From Eleusine coracana subsp. coracana (lineage: Eukaryota; Streptophyta; Magnoliopsida; Poales; Poaceae), in contig CM064432.1 of NCBI GenBank assembly GCA_032690845.1, positions 57,658,071 to 57,722,070 of the forward strand: DNA of 64,000 nt, read 5' to 3'. The position numbers and the translations under genes are program-made. The stretch's first letter is position 1. Each line of letters starts with the position of its first letter. Below, in pieces: positions 22,320 through 34,016 of the stretch. The notes beneath the pieces were generated by a model. It was not told the DNA's origin, did not search any database, and was given only the letters and a program-made list of their open reading frames with translations.

Positions 22320-23475
22320 ATATTATACAAATGTGATATCATTTGATTCATATGTCCATGATATTTTATTATCATGACCATTATTCCACGGGAAATTTTT
22401 AAAAATTGAAACTGTAGCTCGGATACCACATATAATAGTCAATTTCTTGCTAAAAAATATATATAATAAAGTCAATTCGAGTTATGTATTTTAAACAAAA
22501 AAATGAAACAAAATACATGTTGGGCTTACTAAATTAAATAAATTATTTTGGAAGTTTCAAGTAAATACATGTTGAAAAGGTCCAGGATTTTAATTAAACA
22601 TATTTCACATATAACAGACTGAAATAAAATTAGTTATTTTAATCCACTACAATATTTCAATAGGCCTGCGCTCTACTTTTTTTTCTCAACAAAAAAGACA
22701 TTTTAACATAATCTTTTTTATCATAAGTTAAATGACATATTAATATGTTTTAAGCACAACATTGAAAACATTGAATTGGTGGCATACAAATCTTAAAGTT
22801 TACAAAATTTCAACATCATACAACCTATTATTACATAACAAAATAGTGATGAATATGTTTCATTGTCTTTTTCTCTATCTTCTGAAAAAATATCATTTTT
22901 ACTAAATCTGACCATGTCATTTATCCATGTTGCTATCTATATTCATCTTGAATATTTTTTTGAGACAAGAACAAGCCCACTCTCATTACAAAACCAAGAT
23001 GGGAGTCAAAATATTTTATGATAAAAATAACTAGATTTCAATATGTGTATCTTATAAAAAATTTTGTGGTTGTATCAGCAAATGCCTATTGCAAGCATTT
23101 AGCTTGTTTTTACCGAATGGATATAGGGAAACAGTTTAGACAACGTTAAACCATTTATATCAAGGTGTATTTCATGGTTTCTAAGAGAAACATTTGGATC
23201 ACTACATACATAATGCACTCCCCTCTCATAAAATACTCATGAGGTACAAAGTCAAATGAGGCCGAGTTAAAACGATCCTTGAGCATCTGACTGATGAGAG
23301 ATGGATGAAGATCACAAAATGAGCAAAATGAGACTCTCACGATCTCCTTCTAATGAAAGAAAGATAGGAGATAAATATCACCTTTATCCTTGGGATATTT
23401 TTTTTGGCTGTTTGTGATGGTTAAATTAGAAAATCATGCGTCCATAATTTTTCTTATTACATGCACTGTCAAATG
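22320..23475. repeat. dispersed AT-rich repeat, copy B
   Basis: Strongly similar to 26405-27795 and more weakly to 2570-3840. Shared marks are AATGTGATATCATTTGATTC at the left, ATTTCATGGTTTCTAA in the middle, and TTTTTCTTATTACATGCACT at the right end. It lies directly next to the truncated germin-like copy, mirroring the order seen at the intact gene at 28922. Confidence 0.8.
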
Positions 23476-23543
23476 TTACGAGATGAAGCTTTGTCTAGCA
23501 TTATATTACGAGATGAACTAATAAAATTAAGCTTTGTCTGACA

Positions 23544-23672
23544 TTATACCCGGCCGGCGTGTCCCTGCTGTTCAGGTCGGGGACGCAAAATGTTGCGACG
23601 ACAGAGCGAGGGAGAAGGGGGATGCAAGGAGAGCAACGGCACGAGGACGAGGATCACCGCTGCCTTCGTCAT
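23544..23672 (-). pseudogene. truncated germin-like protein copy (signal peptide only)
   Basis: The minus strand starts MTKAAVILVLVPLLSL, matching the signal peptide of the intact gene at 28922-29569. A small indel then shifts the frame, giving an unrelated tail and a stop at 23544. Nucleotide similarity to the intact gene continues to about 23547 and then stops abruptly, so the whole cupin barrel is missing. Its promoter, including a TATTTATATAG box at about 23738-23748, is still present. It cannot make a functional germin-like protein. Confidence 0.88.
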
Positions 23673-24405
23673 GGTTACCGGGGATCGAGCTTACTAGTTC
23701 TTAAGGAGTGTGTGTTTGGATATACGTGATCCTTGAGGTATTTATATAGAGAGATAGATAGAGGAAGGTGTGTATACACATATATGCGTCATGGCACGAT
23801 TTAACAGACGTGCAGTGCGAATTCTCTACCAGGCTGCAAGTTGGCCTTTTTGTGGTCGTACGTGGATCGAGTATCGCCTTTGTAGGACTTGGCGACGTAC
23901 TGGTTAGTACGTGGCTACGTGGCCAGCTCAAGGCGTTGACCATTTTGCAGCGTGTGTACATTCGGATTCGGCTCATGATGAACGAAGAACCTTGTACCCG
24001 TGCACCATGCATTCGACGCAATGCAAACCAAACACTCGAAAGGTCGAGAAAGATATTCAGGGCAGTATACCGTCTGCGTGGATGGTGCACCAGACTGCAT
24101 TGCCATTTCCGTTGTGTGTGTGTGATGCTACAAGAATTTCAAGAGTGAGCGGTAGATAGTAGAACTAGCGCCATGGGGAAAAGACTCTCTCTCTCTCTCA
24201 CACACACACACACAATTTGTACGTCATTTTTTTTACAAGAGGGCTGTGTGGTACACTGGACTCCTAGCAAGGAAAGTGTTTTGGAGGCACTGCATGTTGC
24301 ATGGGTACATATGCAGTGCCGCTCTTTCCTTTATCCATTGGAGATGAAGTACACATGACTGACATCCGTTTCCAATTTGGATCAGGACGACGGGACCAAA
24401 AGAAG
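23673..24405 (-). repeat. duplicated germin-like promoter, copy 1
   Basis: This stretch is a close copy of about 29570-30255, the upstream region of the intact germin-like gene. It includes the TATA box, ATCGAGTATCGC, TGCACCATGCATTCGACGCA and TTGGAGATGAAGTACACATG. An extra segment near 24020-24080 is absent from the other copy. Similarity ends near 24405. Confidence 0.85.
24185..24214. repeat. (CT)n(CA)n microsatellite
   Basis: A CT run at about 24185-24199 passes into a CA run ending about 24214. The duplicated region at 30040-30061 has only the CT part. Confidence 0.95.
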
Positions 24406-24528
24406 GCTCCCGACCTCGGAAGGTTAGGGAGAGGCGGCCGACCGGCCAACTAAGGAGGGAAGGGGAGTTTAGCGGTACACCAGGAGGGAAGGGCTGGCTG
24501 GCGGTGCCCGAGGAGGGAAGAGGATGGT

Positions 24529-24530
<2 letters not shown>

Positions 24531-24602
<72 letters not shown>
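24531..24602. repeat. (AG)n microsatellite, about 36 units
   Basis: An uninterrupted AG run of about 72 bases. The long serine-leucine frame read from its minus strand is a simple-sequence artefact and not a protein. Confidence 0.97.
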
Positions 24603-24604
<2 letters not shown>

Positions 24605-26404
24605 GAAAGGACCGAGTAACCGAGAGAAAGAGGGGGGTTGAATCGGAAACTCGTTATATGTACTAAATTTATCAATTCCTAAAACTGAACACTCAATCAA
24701 CTTATATAATAATTCTAGTGGTGATCACACACAAGGTAATACAACTTCTATACAAGCTAGTAATCAAAGACACACAGAAACAAACAACAAGCTACCAAAA
24801 AAGTCTACTCATGCAAAGATACAAGATAACAAACTAGAGCACAGTAAGCACACAAGCAAGAATAATATGGTATGTAAATGCAAAAAATAAGATATCAAAG
24901 TAAGTAATAGAATAAGAGATGCCTCATGATTTTTTTTCCCTGAGGTCTCGGAAGGATGGTGTCTTCCCCTATATCTCGTTAGATCACTCCCGTCGGAGTA
25001 TCGGCCCCTCCCGCCACCAAGTGGAGTTCTCGCACACGAGCTCGCAATCACTCCCGGAGTAAAGACACAGTTGCGTCACAACTATCACCAAGGCACAAGC
25101 TCGTCTCCCTTGAGAACTTGCTGGACTCCCCAAGCCGACACAAGCACTCACTATCGATACCCCTTTTAATGACAGGCTCAAACCGTATATAAACGTGTGA
25201 TGACTTTCACAACCAATTATGATAGGCTCGATCACCGACACCTAACCGGTCTAGATCGCACCATAGACCAAAAGTAACAACCTAGATCACATCCTCAAAG
25301 ACATCCTAGCCTTAGATGTATATAGATGCTCAAGTTACTCTCACTAGCACTCTTAAGATATCTAATATCCTCTCCTAGTGCTCTTATCTTTTTCTCTTGG
25401 CTCCCTACTGATGCTTCCAACTATCCTATGGGTCAAGAGAGGTCTCCAAGACCCTAGCAACGACCTTATATGGGCTTCCAACCTCAAACTAGTTGTTGCT
25501 CTATAAAATCAACTTTTTTGACATACAAACTGTACACTTCGGTCACTTCTGGACGGCTCCTCCTGAGCTATTGCTTCCTCCTGAGCTGCTTCTCAATAGA
25601 CCAGACCGTCTAGTCTCTCTATCCATTGTTCATTCTACACAAATTGCTTCCTCTCTGCTGCTGCTCCGATCTCTTTGGGCCTTTGCGCTAATAGATTCCT
25701 CGCAACAAGTCTTCTTTGATTTGCCTTCTCCTCTGATGATTGTACAGTCCGGTCTCTCTAAACCTCTCTGTCCAGTCACTATCTCTAGAAGCTGAAACTC
25801 CTCATCCTTGCTTGACTTTGATTTCCGGCTTTATCCAATAGCTCCTTGGCTTCTCTACTGTCACCTAGTTACTATGATTTCACCTTGATCCATCTCCATC
25901 AACCCTTGGACTCCATCAAGCTCATTAAGCCTTGATGCTTATAGTCATTGTCATCAACCACCAAGGCAACCGTCAACAATCATCAATTAGTAGAAAATGT
26001 TACCTATACACATAACACTTATGTAGACATTAGTCATATTTTATGTTTGTCATATATCACTAAAATATTCATACCTTGGAGTAACCTTAATGATCATGAA
26101 CCTTATAAGTGGTGACGACAAGTTTGGCCGTTTGGGAAAATGGAGCAAATTTGAGGTTAGGTATATGGACGAGGATGGATGGGCCAGTGGGCGAGTTCAA
26201 ATGGGTTAATGGGCTAGTTGGCTCCTATTGGTGGCCCGATGATGTCATCAACCGTCTAGCGCACCGTCACTGTTTTTTTGTCATTCTCAGTAACGGGTTT
26301 TTTTTTTACATAAGCATCAACTGCCACGGGTGTTTACTGGTGGTTTTTGTGTCCACCGCCACTAGAGAAAAAAAGACCCAATGTCACTGTAGGGGTGTTT
26401 TGTA
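24603..26404. other. unclassified inserted DNA, possible retroelement remnant
   Basis: This 1.8-kb stretch separates the two germin-like duplication copies and matches neither. It opens with GAGGTGAAAGGACCGAGTAA and an AGAGGGGGGTTGAATCGG phrase. Its middle has clustered GGTCT/CCGTC-type phrases (25490-25800) of the kind common in grass retroelement flanks. No gag, pol or transposase frame was found and I could not define ends. Confidence 0.35.
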
Positions 26405-27795
26405 CTAGAGAATGTGATATCATTTGATTCATATGGCCATGATTATTAATATTTTATTGCTATGGCCATTATTCGTGGGATTCTTCAAACTGTAGATTGG
26501 GATACCACGTATAATTAAGTCATTTGAATTATGTATTTTAAACAAAATAATACACATTTATCTATCAGAATGAAAAAAACTAAACCCTACACCCTCCAAA
26601 CAATTTAGAACCCACGAGTACTAGGGAGTGTAGCGAGAAGTGTCCTATAAACTAATTTAGGAATTTTCAATAATCATATACATGTTCACAAGTTTTCACA
26701 ATTTTAACTATACATATTCTTGCATTCTACTTTTTTCTCAATTGAGTAGGCACTTTAATGTAATCTCTTTGATCATAAGGTATACAAGGTTTATTAAGAT
26801 GTTATAAGTTCAACATTTTAAACATTTAAGTGGTCACACAAAAAAAACTTAAATTTCACAAACTCTCTAATTTAAAAATATTGATATATTATCACATAAA
26901 AAAATTAGTTATGAATATGTTTCATTACCTTTTTCTTAAGTTTTTGAAAAAAAGATGTGTAAACAAGAAACAACTATCATTATTGTTACTCTTTATTTAT
27001 TTTTATGCACATGATATTTTTATTTGTTTGAAATGAATTGGAAATGTCCAAACAAGAAACAACTATCTAAGGCATTGAATAATTCTAAAATATAGGTTCA
27101 AAATTGGAAATTTAAACTTATTGGGATTTTGAGTGATTGTGTATTCATGTATACGAAAATCTATTCATGTATACCAAAATCTGGAATAAACATTGTTTGT
27201 GGTATTTTTATTCATGCGATGATTCAATAGATAGTGTCTTAGGTAAATCCCTAATAAGAAAATAGAGAATGATTGAATTATGGGATTACTACATAAAAAC
27301 TTTAAAATGTGTATCTTACAAAAACTTTTATACTTTGTGTCTGCATATGTCTATTGCAAAAATTTAGCTTGTTTTATCGAATGGATATAAGGAAACAGTT
27401 TAGACAACATCTAACCATTTATATCATTGTGAGTATTTCATGGTTTCTAATAGAAACATTAGGATTACTACATAACATTAGGATTACTACATAACGGATT
27501 CCCCTCCCATAAACATTCATGAGGTACAAAGTCAAATGAAGTAGAGTTAAAATGATCTGTGAGCATGATAGATGGAAGATATCATAGAATTAGCAAAATG
27601 GGACTCTCTCAAATCTCCTTTTAATAGAACAAAGATAGGTGCTAAATATCACATTTTGGGTTAGATGTTTTGTTTAGAAAAATGACCTCCTTGGGATATT
27701 TTTTTGGGTTGTTTTATGGATAAATTTGAAAATGATGCATTCACAATTTTTCTTATTACATGCACTGTAAAATGTTGTGTTGCCATGCCAAAATA
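26405..27795. repeat. dispersed AT-rich repeat, copy C
   Basis: Counterpart of copy B (22320-23475), with the same order of shared blocks and a few insertions, including a local TAACATTAGGATTACTACATA duplication near 27465-27495. It ends near TTACATGCACTGTAAAATGT. No gene is seen in it. Confidence 0.8.
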
Positions 27796-27888
27796 CTACA
27801 ACAGTACTAGCAACTATCAACCCTCTGGTCGTGAACTTTAAGCACTGACAAGCTTATATAATGATTGTAAACTGTGGTGATGGAGGTG

Positions 27889-28615
27889 ATATACGTGAAA
27901 GCGGTGTGGATAATTTTCAAAACTGATCCGATTCGAATCTGATTTTTGAGGATGTAGGGGAGCATTTGAGTTTTTTTAACGGATATGGATAATCTGAATC
28001 CGATGATATGAGGATGTAGGATAGGTTATGGTATTGATGAAATCTAATGGATACTGATAATCCGATAATTTGAAATGGATTATCCTAAACTTATAATAGG
28101 ATTATTCGATAATTTTGTTGGTCCAGAATATATAATGTCTAGTGATTGTGGTGATGAGGCTTGACTACATCGCTCAACATCCTATTGTGTACTGAAGTGG
28201 TCATACAATAAAGAAAAATAAGGATATATTTAATATTTGCTTTGAACATTTTATTTTTGTTTTTCATACTTGCATGATTTTTCAAATATGGTTACATATA
28301 TATTTTTATTTGCTATGAGTAATCACTTAAAAGATATGATTGTGTGTTTTGGTTGTCCTTCTTGGTAACTGCTGCGATCATAAATGTACTCTACAAATTC
28401 TTAATTAGCATATATTATTCTACATAAAGAGGTATTATCTAATAATTTAAAGTCTGCTTTTGATCTGCCTCCGGTCCGAATCCGTACCATCTCTAACATC
28501 CAAAAATATCCTTATTCGCATCCGCATATTATCCGCTCCGCTCTAAATCAGAGAAAAAAATATAGAGTAGAATGTGGAAAGGATATTATCTGATCCGATC
28601 CGCTTTCATCCTTGA
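27889..28615. mobile_element. possible hAT-type non-autonomous element
   Basis: Inward-facing ends resemble each other: TACGTGAAAGCGGTGTGGAT on the left, and the reverse complement of the right end reads AAGGATGAAAGCGGATCGGA. Internal GGATAAT/ATTATCC and GATCCG phrases recur, typical of a grass hAT family with terminal 'gatgaaaacgg' ends. A convincing 8-bp target duplication was not found. It sits between repeat copy C and the germin-like gene and is absent from the truncated copy. Confidence 0.3.
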
Positions 28616-28921
28616 AGGACTCTCTCTTGAAGGCAAAAAAGTTGTGCCTTTTGGTTTATTAGTTTATCTCATAATATTATATGCTAGGAAAAAATTAATT
28701 TTAGTGGCTATATATATTCGAGTAGATATTGAATTATGCCAACTTTTATATTATTGCAGTCAATTAGTCATACAGATAATAACTTTAGAAAAGACTTATT
28801 TCACAATGCAGGTTCACACGACCTGGTTCATGCACCCACGTGTGCAGATTATTCTCACACCACACCTGTGACCAACTTAACTGTGCTTAGCAGATAGAAA
28901 ATCAGAGACCGATATAGACAC

Positions 28922-29569
28922 CTAGCCGCTCCCGCCGAACACGCCCTTAAGCCTCTTGACCTCTGCCTGCTGCAGGAAAGTGATCTTCTCCACGACGTCC
29001 GCTGCCAGGGTGCTCTTGAAGACCGCAAAGTCGATGATCAGCAAGCCAGGGTTGGGGCTGCTGTACGCGGCGATCCCCACCGCCGTCTCTCTCCCGACGT
29101 TGTACTGGAAGTGCAGCAGGCCGAGTGGGAACACAAAGAGGTCCCCCTTCTTCATCGTTTTCATGTAGACGGTGTTCCCGGTGGAGCTGATGAATCCGGA
29201 GACCAAGGTTCCCTCGAGCAGGTAGAAGAGCTCCGTGCCTTCCGGGTGTGTGTGCAGCGGCGCGACGCCGCCGGGGGCCATGTCGATGCGCGCGCCGGAG
29301 ATGTCGAGCCCGTTCACGCCGGGGAAGTCGTTGACGAAGGCCATGGCCACGCTGGTGTCGAACGGGCTGATGTTCGGGCCGGGCTTCGCCAGGCCGCCGT
29401 AGAAGAAGTCGTCGGCGGTGACGTCTGTCTGGGGCTTGCAAGGGTACCCGGCCGGCGTGTCCCTGCTGTTCAGGTCGGCGACGCAGAAATCTTGCGTCAG
29501 AGCCAGGGAGGAGAAGGGCAGCAAGGAGAGCAACGGCACGAGGACGAGGATCACCGCTGCCTTCGCCAT
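28922..29569 (-). CDS. germin-like protein 1 (cupin), 215 aa
   Basis: Secreted apoplastic cupin of the germin-like family. Family members are Mn-binding, hexameric, and often show superoxide dismutase or related activity; the exact reaction here is inferred. The signal peptide is about residues 1-24, cleaved before TQDFCVADL. Cys29 and Cys44 form the usual disulphide pair. Cupin motif 1 gives His106, His108 and Glu113; motif 2 (GDLFVFPLGLLHFQYN) gives His153. A possible N-glycosylation site is Asn66. The protein ends FGGSG as in ABP19/20-like germin proteins. Single exon, start at a Kozak-like GCCATGG-strand context, TATA box about 80 bp upstream. It is the full-length partner of the truncated copy at 23544. 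No lesion seen. Confidence 0.93.
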   Translation of the reverse strand: MAKAAVILVLVPLLSLLPFSSLALTQDFCVADLNSRDTPAGYPCKPQTDVTADDFFYGGLAKPGPNISPFDTSVAMAFVNDFPGVNGLDISGARIDMAPGGVAPLHTHPEGTELFYLLEGTLVSGFISSTGNTVYMKTMKKGDLFVFPLGLLHFQYNVGRETAVGIAAYSSPNPGLLIIDFAVFKSTLAADVVEKITFLQQAEVKRLKGVFGGSG

Positions 29570-30255
29570 GGTTACCGGGAGATCGAGCTTGCTTACCAAG
29601 TAGTTCTTAAGGAGTGTGTGTTTGGATATACGTGATCCCTTGAGGTATTTATATAGAGAGAGATAGAGGAAGGTGTGTGTACATGTATGCGTCCTGGCAC
29701 GATTTAACAGTGTGACGTGCAGTGCGAATTCTCTACCAGGCTGCAAGTTGGCTTTTTTTTTTTTGGTCGTACTCGTACGTGGATCGAGTATCGCGTTTGT
29801 AGGACTTGGCGAGGTACTAGTTAGTACTACGTGGCTACGTGGCCTGCTCAAGGCGTTGATCATTTGCAGCGTGTGTACGTTCGGCTCATGATGAACGAAG
29901 AACCTTGTGCCCGTGCACCATGCATTCGACGCAATGCACCAGACTGCATTGCCATTTCCGTTGTGTGTGGTTGATGCTACAAGAATTTCAAGAGTGAGCG
30001 GTAGATAGGAGAACTAGCGCCATGTGGGGAAAAGACTAGCTCTCTCTCTCTCTCTCTCTCTGGCAAGGTTGTACGTCATTTTTGTACAAGAGGGCTGTGG
30101 TACACTGGACTACTGGCAAGAAATGTGTTTTCGAGGCATTGCGTGTTGCATATGGTTATATACGCAGTACTACTCTTTCCTTTTTCATTGGAGATGAAGT
30201 ACACATGACTGCCATCCGTTTTCAATTTGGATCAGGACGACGGGATCCAAAAGAA
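29570..30255 (-). repeat. duplicated germin-like promoter, copy 2
   Basis: Upstream region of germin-like gene 1, nearly collinear with 23673-24405. It includes a CT run at about 30040-30061. Similarity ends just after GATCAGGACGACGGGA. Confidence 0.85.
29646..29656 (-). promoter_or_regulatory. TATA box of germin-like gene 1
   Basis: CTATATAAATA on the minus strand, about 80 bp upstream of the ATG. The same box is kept in the promoter of the truncated copy. Confidence 0.7.
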
Positions 30256-30738
30256 GCCTTGTACATGCACACAAGTCAAATCCCGATTGCCAGTTTTGTT
30301 TTAGATAATGGAAAAAATCGTTCCTGCCTTGACTTCATAAGAGGTTAGAGTCCACCGTTACATTATTGCTGATATAACAAAATCAGCGTCACCCATCTAC
30401 ACACCACAGAAGGAAAAATAGCCAACAATACCAACAAAAGTTTGGATGATAACATTATTACATAGCAATTCTATTGTTAAATCTTCATGCATGATTGGCA
30501 AAAACTTGCATGACCATCATTTCTAAAGCGGACATGCATCCTTCACTGATTACGAGTTGGTGGGATAACATTCATAAATTTAGAATTTTCATATTTCTAT
30601 GTAAACACACTTTCGTACAAAAGGGGCACATATTCGGTTATTGAAGAAAAAAAAACTTAAGTGTCCATTATTATTCCAGCCTCTCTCTCTCTCTCTCTCT
30701 ACATTAGTTAGAATTATTATTCTGGCCTCTCTCTCTCT

Positions 30739-30804
<66 letters not shown>

Positions 30805-31460
30805 GTTAGATTAATGCTAAAAATCACTAGCAACTGAGCCTTAACGTGTATTTGATAGAGCTTATGCACCAGCTTATTGAGCAGCTTACGTTATCATAAG
30901 CTATAAGCTTTGCTAAATAGGTTGGAAGCATAAAGTTATTGCAATAAGCACCATAAGCATCACACGAGCCTACTGTGTAATTGTACATAAATAGCTGATC
31001 ATTATCGTTAGTAGCAATTAGATTGTTAATACTCGCCAAGAAAATGGGGAACAACCTCACTAGTTGCATCTGCTGAGTTTCCGTTACTTGACCAAACAAG
31101 TTCCAGTTACTTAGTATGTGACAAGAAAAGAAGGTACCACATTGGCTCTTAAAGGTAAGAACACGGGCTGCCGAGCTAGTTTGCTATAAGTAAAATTTTT
31201 TTGTGATTTTTTAATCTATTTCAACAATATAGTAGTAGAGACGATGATTTAATATTGATGGATGTATATTATGTTGGTATCGTACCATTGCAACTGAAAC
31301 AGGGCAGTGAACTATAGAATGACTTGAGAAAGACTGCGAGTCTTTGACAGACGTTCACATCACAGGTGCATATGCTTGCAAGCATACAAATTATTCTGAC
31401 ATGACAACTACTACCAAGTACCAACTTATTAACCCCTGCTCCGATCGACGTACGATAATA
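30256..31460. other. intergenic DNA with microsatellites
   Basis: No gene is supported. It contains two CT runs (30681-30700, about 30727-30740) and the TA run listed separately. A stretch near 30840-30950 with repeated TAAGCT/AGCTTA phrases may be the end of a Tourist-like MITE without a partner. Confidence 0.45.
30742..30799. repeat. (TA)n microsatellite
   Basis: An uninterrupted TA run of about 58 bases directly after a CT run. Confidence 0.97.
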
Positions 31461-31468
31461 TGACCGAC

Positions 31469-32113
31469 CTAGCCGCTCCCTCCGAACAGCGCCTTAAGCC
31501 TCCTGATCTCCGGGAAGCTGATGAAGGTGACGTTATTAATAATTTGCGACGGCAGGTTGTTCTTGAAGAGCGCCCAGGCGACGATCTGCAGGCCGGGGTT
31601 GGAGCTGCTGTACGCGGAGAACCCCGTGGTGGTCGTGTTCCCGGGGTTGTATTGGAAGTGGAGCAGGCCTTTGGGGAACACGAACAGGTCGCCCTCGTGC
31701 AGCGTCTTCATGTACACGGCGTTCCTCGCGGCGCTGACGAAGCCGGCGACCATGGTCCCGCTGAGCACGAAGAGCAGCTCGGTGGCGCCAGGGTGGGTCA
31801 GCAAAGGCACCACGCCGCCCGGGTAGATGTCGAAGCGTGTTGCGGAGAGGCCGAGCCCGTTCACGGCGGGGTACTGGGTGACGAGGGCCGAGGCCAGGCC
31901 GGTGTTGAAGGGGTTGAGGATCGGGCCGGGCTTGGCCAGGCCGGAGTAGAGGAAGTCTGAGGAGGTGACAAGGCTCTCGGGCTTGCACGGGTAGCCGGAT
32001 GGCGTGTCGCTGAGGAGCAGGTTGGCGACGCAGAAGTCCTGGGTCAGAGCGAGGGTGGAGAAGGGCAGCAGGAAGAGCAAGGGCATGAACATGATGATCG
32101 ATGCCTTCGCCAT
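31469..32113 (-). CDS. germin-like protein 2, 214 aa, first metal-binding His replaced by Leu
   Basis: Full-length secreted germin-like cupin. The signal peptide is about residues 1-23, with the mature start TQDFCVANL. Cys28 and Cys43 form the expected pair. Motif 1 reads GGVVPLLTHPGATE: the first His of the HxH pair is Leu105 (codon CTG), while His107, Glu112 and His152 of motif 2 remain. All known active germins use three His and one Glu for Mn, so metal binding and enzyme activity are probably weakened or lost; this is inference. The frame is otherwise intact, ends FGGSG, and has potential N-glycosylation sites near Asn159 (NTT) and in NNVT. Single exon with a TATA box about 115 bp upstream. 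Close to genes 1 and 3 in sequence. Confidence 0.92.
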   Translation of the reverse strand: MAKASIIMFMPLLFLLPFSTLALTQDFCVANLLLSDTPSGYPCKPESLVTSSDFLYSGLAKPGPILNPFNTGLASALVTQYPAVNGLGLSATRFDIYPGGVVPLLTHPGATELLFVLSGTMVAGFVSAARNAVYMKTLHEGDLFVFPKGLLHFQYNPGNTTTTGFSAYSSSNPGLQIVAWALFKNNLPSQIINNVTFISFPEIRRLKALFGGSG

Positions 32114-32222
32114 GGTTACCGGGGCACCGGGCTGCTAGCTTACAGCGTTGGCCGGTGTATCGGTTTCAGTAGGTTAATAGGTAGCTAAATATTGTATTCA
32201 TGGATGTGTGGCTTGTGATGCC

Positions 32223-32231
32223 TTTATATAG
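32223..32231 (-). promoter_or_regulatory. TATA box of germin-like gene 2
   Basis: CTATATAAA on the minus strand, about 110 bp upstream of the ATG at 32113. Confidence 0.65.
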
Positions 32232-32239
32232 TTGGGGGG

Positions 32240-33120
32240 CGGGATGATGTGTGTCCAAATATATGCATTAGCATTGCGAATGTTCTCTGTACGTGCTGTA
32301 TGAATTTGACGAGGTGCCCGTGATTAGCGCGTCCAGATCAAAGGGTTTGACAAACAGCCGGAGCACAATGGTACATTAACAGCTTGGGTGGGAGAAACTG
32401 CTAGAATAATTTTTAGTAAATTTCAAAGATATGGTTGGGTGCAAAGGTTTAGTCTTAGTGGAGGTGGAAGGAGTCCAAACTTATAAGATTGGTTGCTCTA
32501 TCATCTCTTACAAATGTGTGAATACGAGAAGAAAGAACACACACGCTAACTTAGCATCGCTAGGTGTGGTGTGGGTGGGCGTGACAACACATCACTTGTG
32601 TGAACGGTCTGACAAAATTCAGTCTTTTATGTTGCGAGGACGCAATTGCCTTTTGCACTTTTTTTTTACCATATGTCCAATATATTTGGATATGGAAACC
32701 GACTCGGTTACAGGACACCAACTCTAGTGGTTCCCTCCTATAAATACATACATGTACCACCGTAAATTATATCACGTAATTAGCTAAGGTTTTGCCTCTC
32801 TCTACTATTATGCTGCCAAGACTTTTCTATCCCGATCGTTTGTATGCACTGATGAACGAAAGAGCAGGTCTCCAAAACTATCGTCCTCTGTGATCCTTCA
32901 CAGAGAGAGAGGACGAATAAGGTTTTTGGAAAGCACTCTGCGCGACTACTCGATAGCTTCATCGTCTTCGTCAATCTCATCACCACGGCTCGTCTTCCTT
33001 GATATCGAGTCGGTCTCATGCACCGTTGTCAACAACATGATGGTGCTGAACATGGCTGCCAACTACTCTATCCTATCTAGAAGGAAATATACATAGTCTC
33101 ATATCAAATCTGTGCCATTG
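32240..33120. other. intergenic DNA, nothing recognised
   Basis: Upstream region of germin-like gene 2 and then a GC-mixed stretch (32890-33070) with a plus-strand frame rich in serine. I see no family likeness in it; it may be a transposon remnant. Confidence 0.4.
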
Positions 33121-33810
33121 TGACACTCGGTAAAGGGAGGTATTTGCCGAGTGTATTCCTCATCCGCTCGGTAAAGACTATTTTTTAATTGCTTTGATTA
33201 TTTTTAAATTAAATAATATATATAATTTTGAACTCAAACTTGGCCTGTCACTGTTTAATAACATTTACAACTAATTTATATTTTTATTTCTTTTTTATGA
33301 TTTTACAGAAAATATGTTTTAAAATGAGACTATATGGTTAATATGTTATGGAAACATATATCCATAGTTTATATGTAATAAATCTAAACAAGAGTAAGTT
33401 ATTTTTAAAATTTAATAAAAAATTATACTCACATATATGTGTGATTTCTACATTTACATCAATTTACACCATAAAAATTATTAAGGTTGTTAAAATAAAA
33501 ATCAATTAAGAAAATGTAAAAAATAATATGACTATAAATTCAAATTAAAAATAATTTATAATCATAAAAATAGAACAAAGTGATAGATTGTATTTTTATA
33601 AGATTATACAAAACAGAATCGTTCATTTGGACCAAAAATAGGGAACAAATACATGTTTTAATTCCTAAATATGAAACAGTGTTTACCGAGTGCATTTTAT
33701 TTTGCACTCGGTAAAGATAGGTCTTTGTTGAATGTATTATATTTTGCACTCGAAAAATATGCTCTTTGTTGAGTGTCCGATAAAAAAAACTCGGCAAAGA
33801 GGTAAAATAT
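33120..33810. mobile_element. CACTA-type element remnant with TTTGCCGAGTG-like repeats
   Basis: Near the left, GACACTCGGTAAAGG, TTTGCCGAGTG and CGCTCGGTAAAG occur in quick succession. Near the right, TTTACCGAGTGCA, GCACTCGGTAAAG and ACTCGGCAAAGAG recur in both orientations. Such dense subterminal repeats are typical of grass CACTA families with a TTTGCCGAGTG core. The middle is AT-rich and non-coding. No matching 3-bp target duplication could be fixed, so ends are approximate. Confidence 0.55.
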
Positions 33811-34016
33811 AAAAAGAATAAAAAAGGGGTGTAGTGATAAATAAATGTGTGGAGCAGTGGTAAAGTAGTGTATGCGTGAAGGAGAAATCAAGTGTTCAAA
33901 TCTTTACAGGCGTACTTAGCCATATAGCGCACGAAAAAATACCATGACAAGCGGGCGGGGTTCCTAGGTATAATAAAAAAAATTGCTATTTTTTAGTATT
34001 TTTTACGATTCAGATT

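Noticed and set aside
24233..24700. 155-aa minus-strand frame rich in Ser-Leu
   Set aside because: It is the translation of the (AG)n microsatellite and flanking DNA; no domain.
24603..26404. LTR retrotransposon
   Set aside because: No paired long terminal repeats, primer-binding site or gag/pol frame could be identified; left as unclassified.
28572..28871. 99-aa plus-strand frame upstream of germin-like gene 1's 3' end
   Set aside because: AT-rich, low-complexity peptide with no domain; overlaps a hAT-like end.
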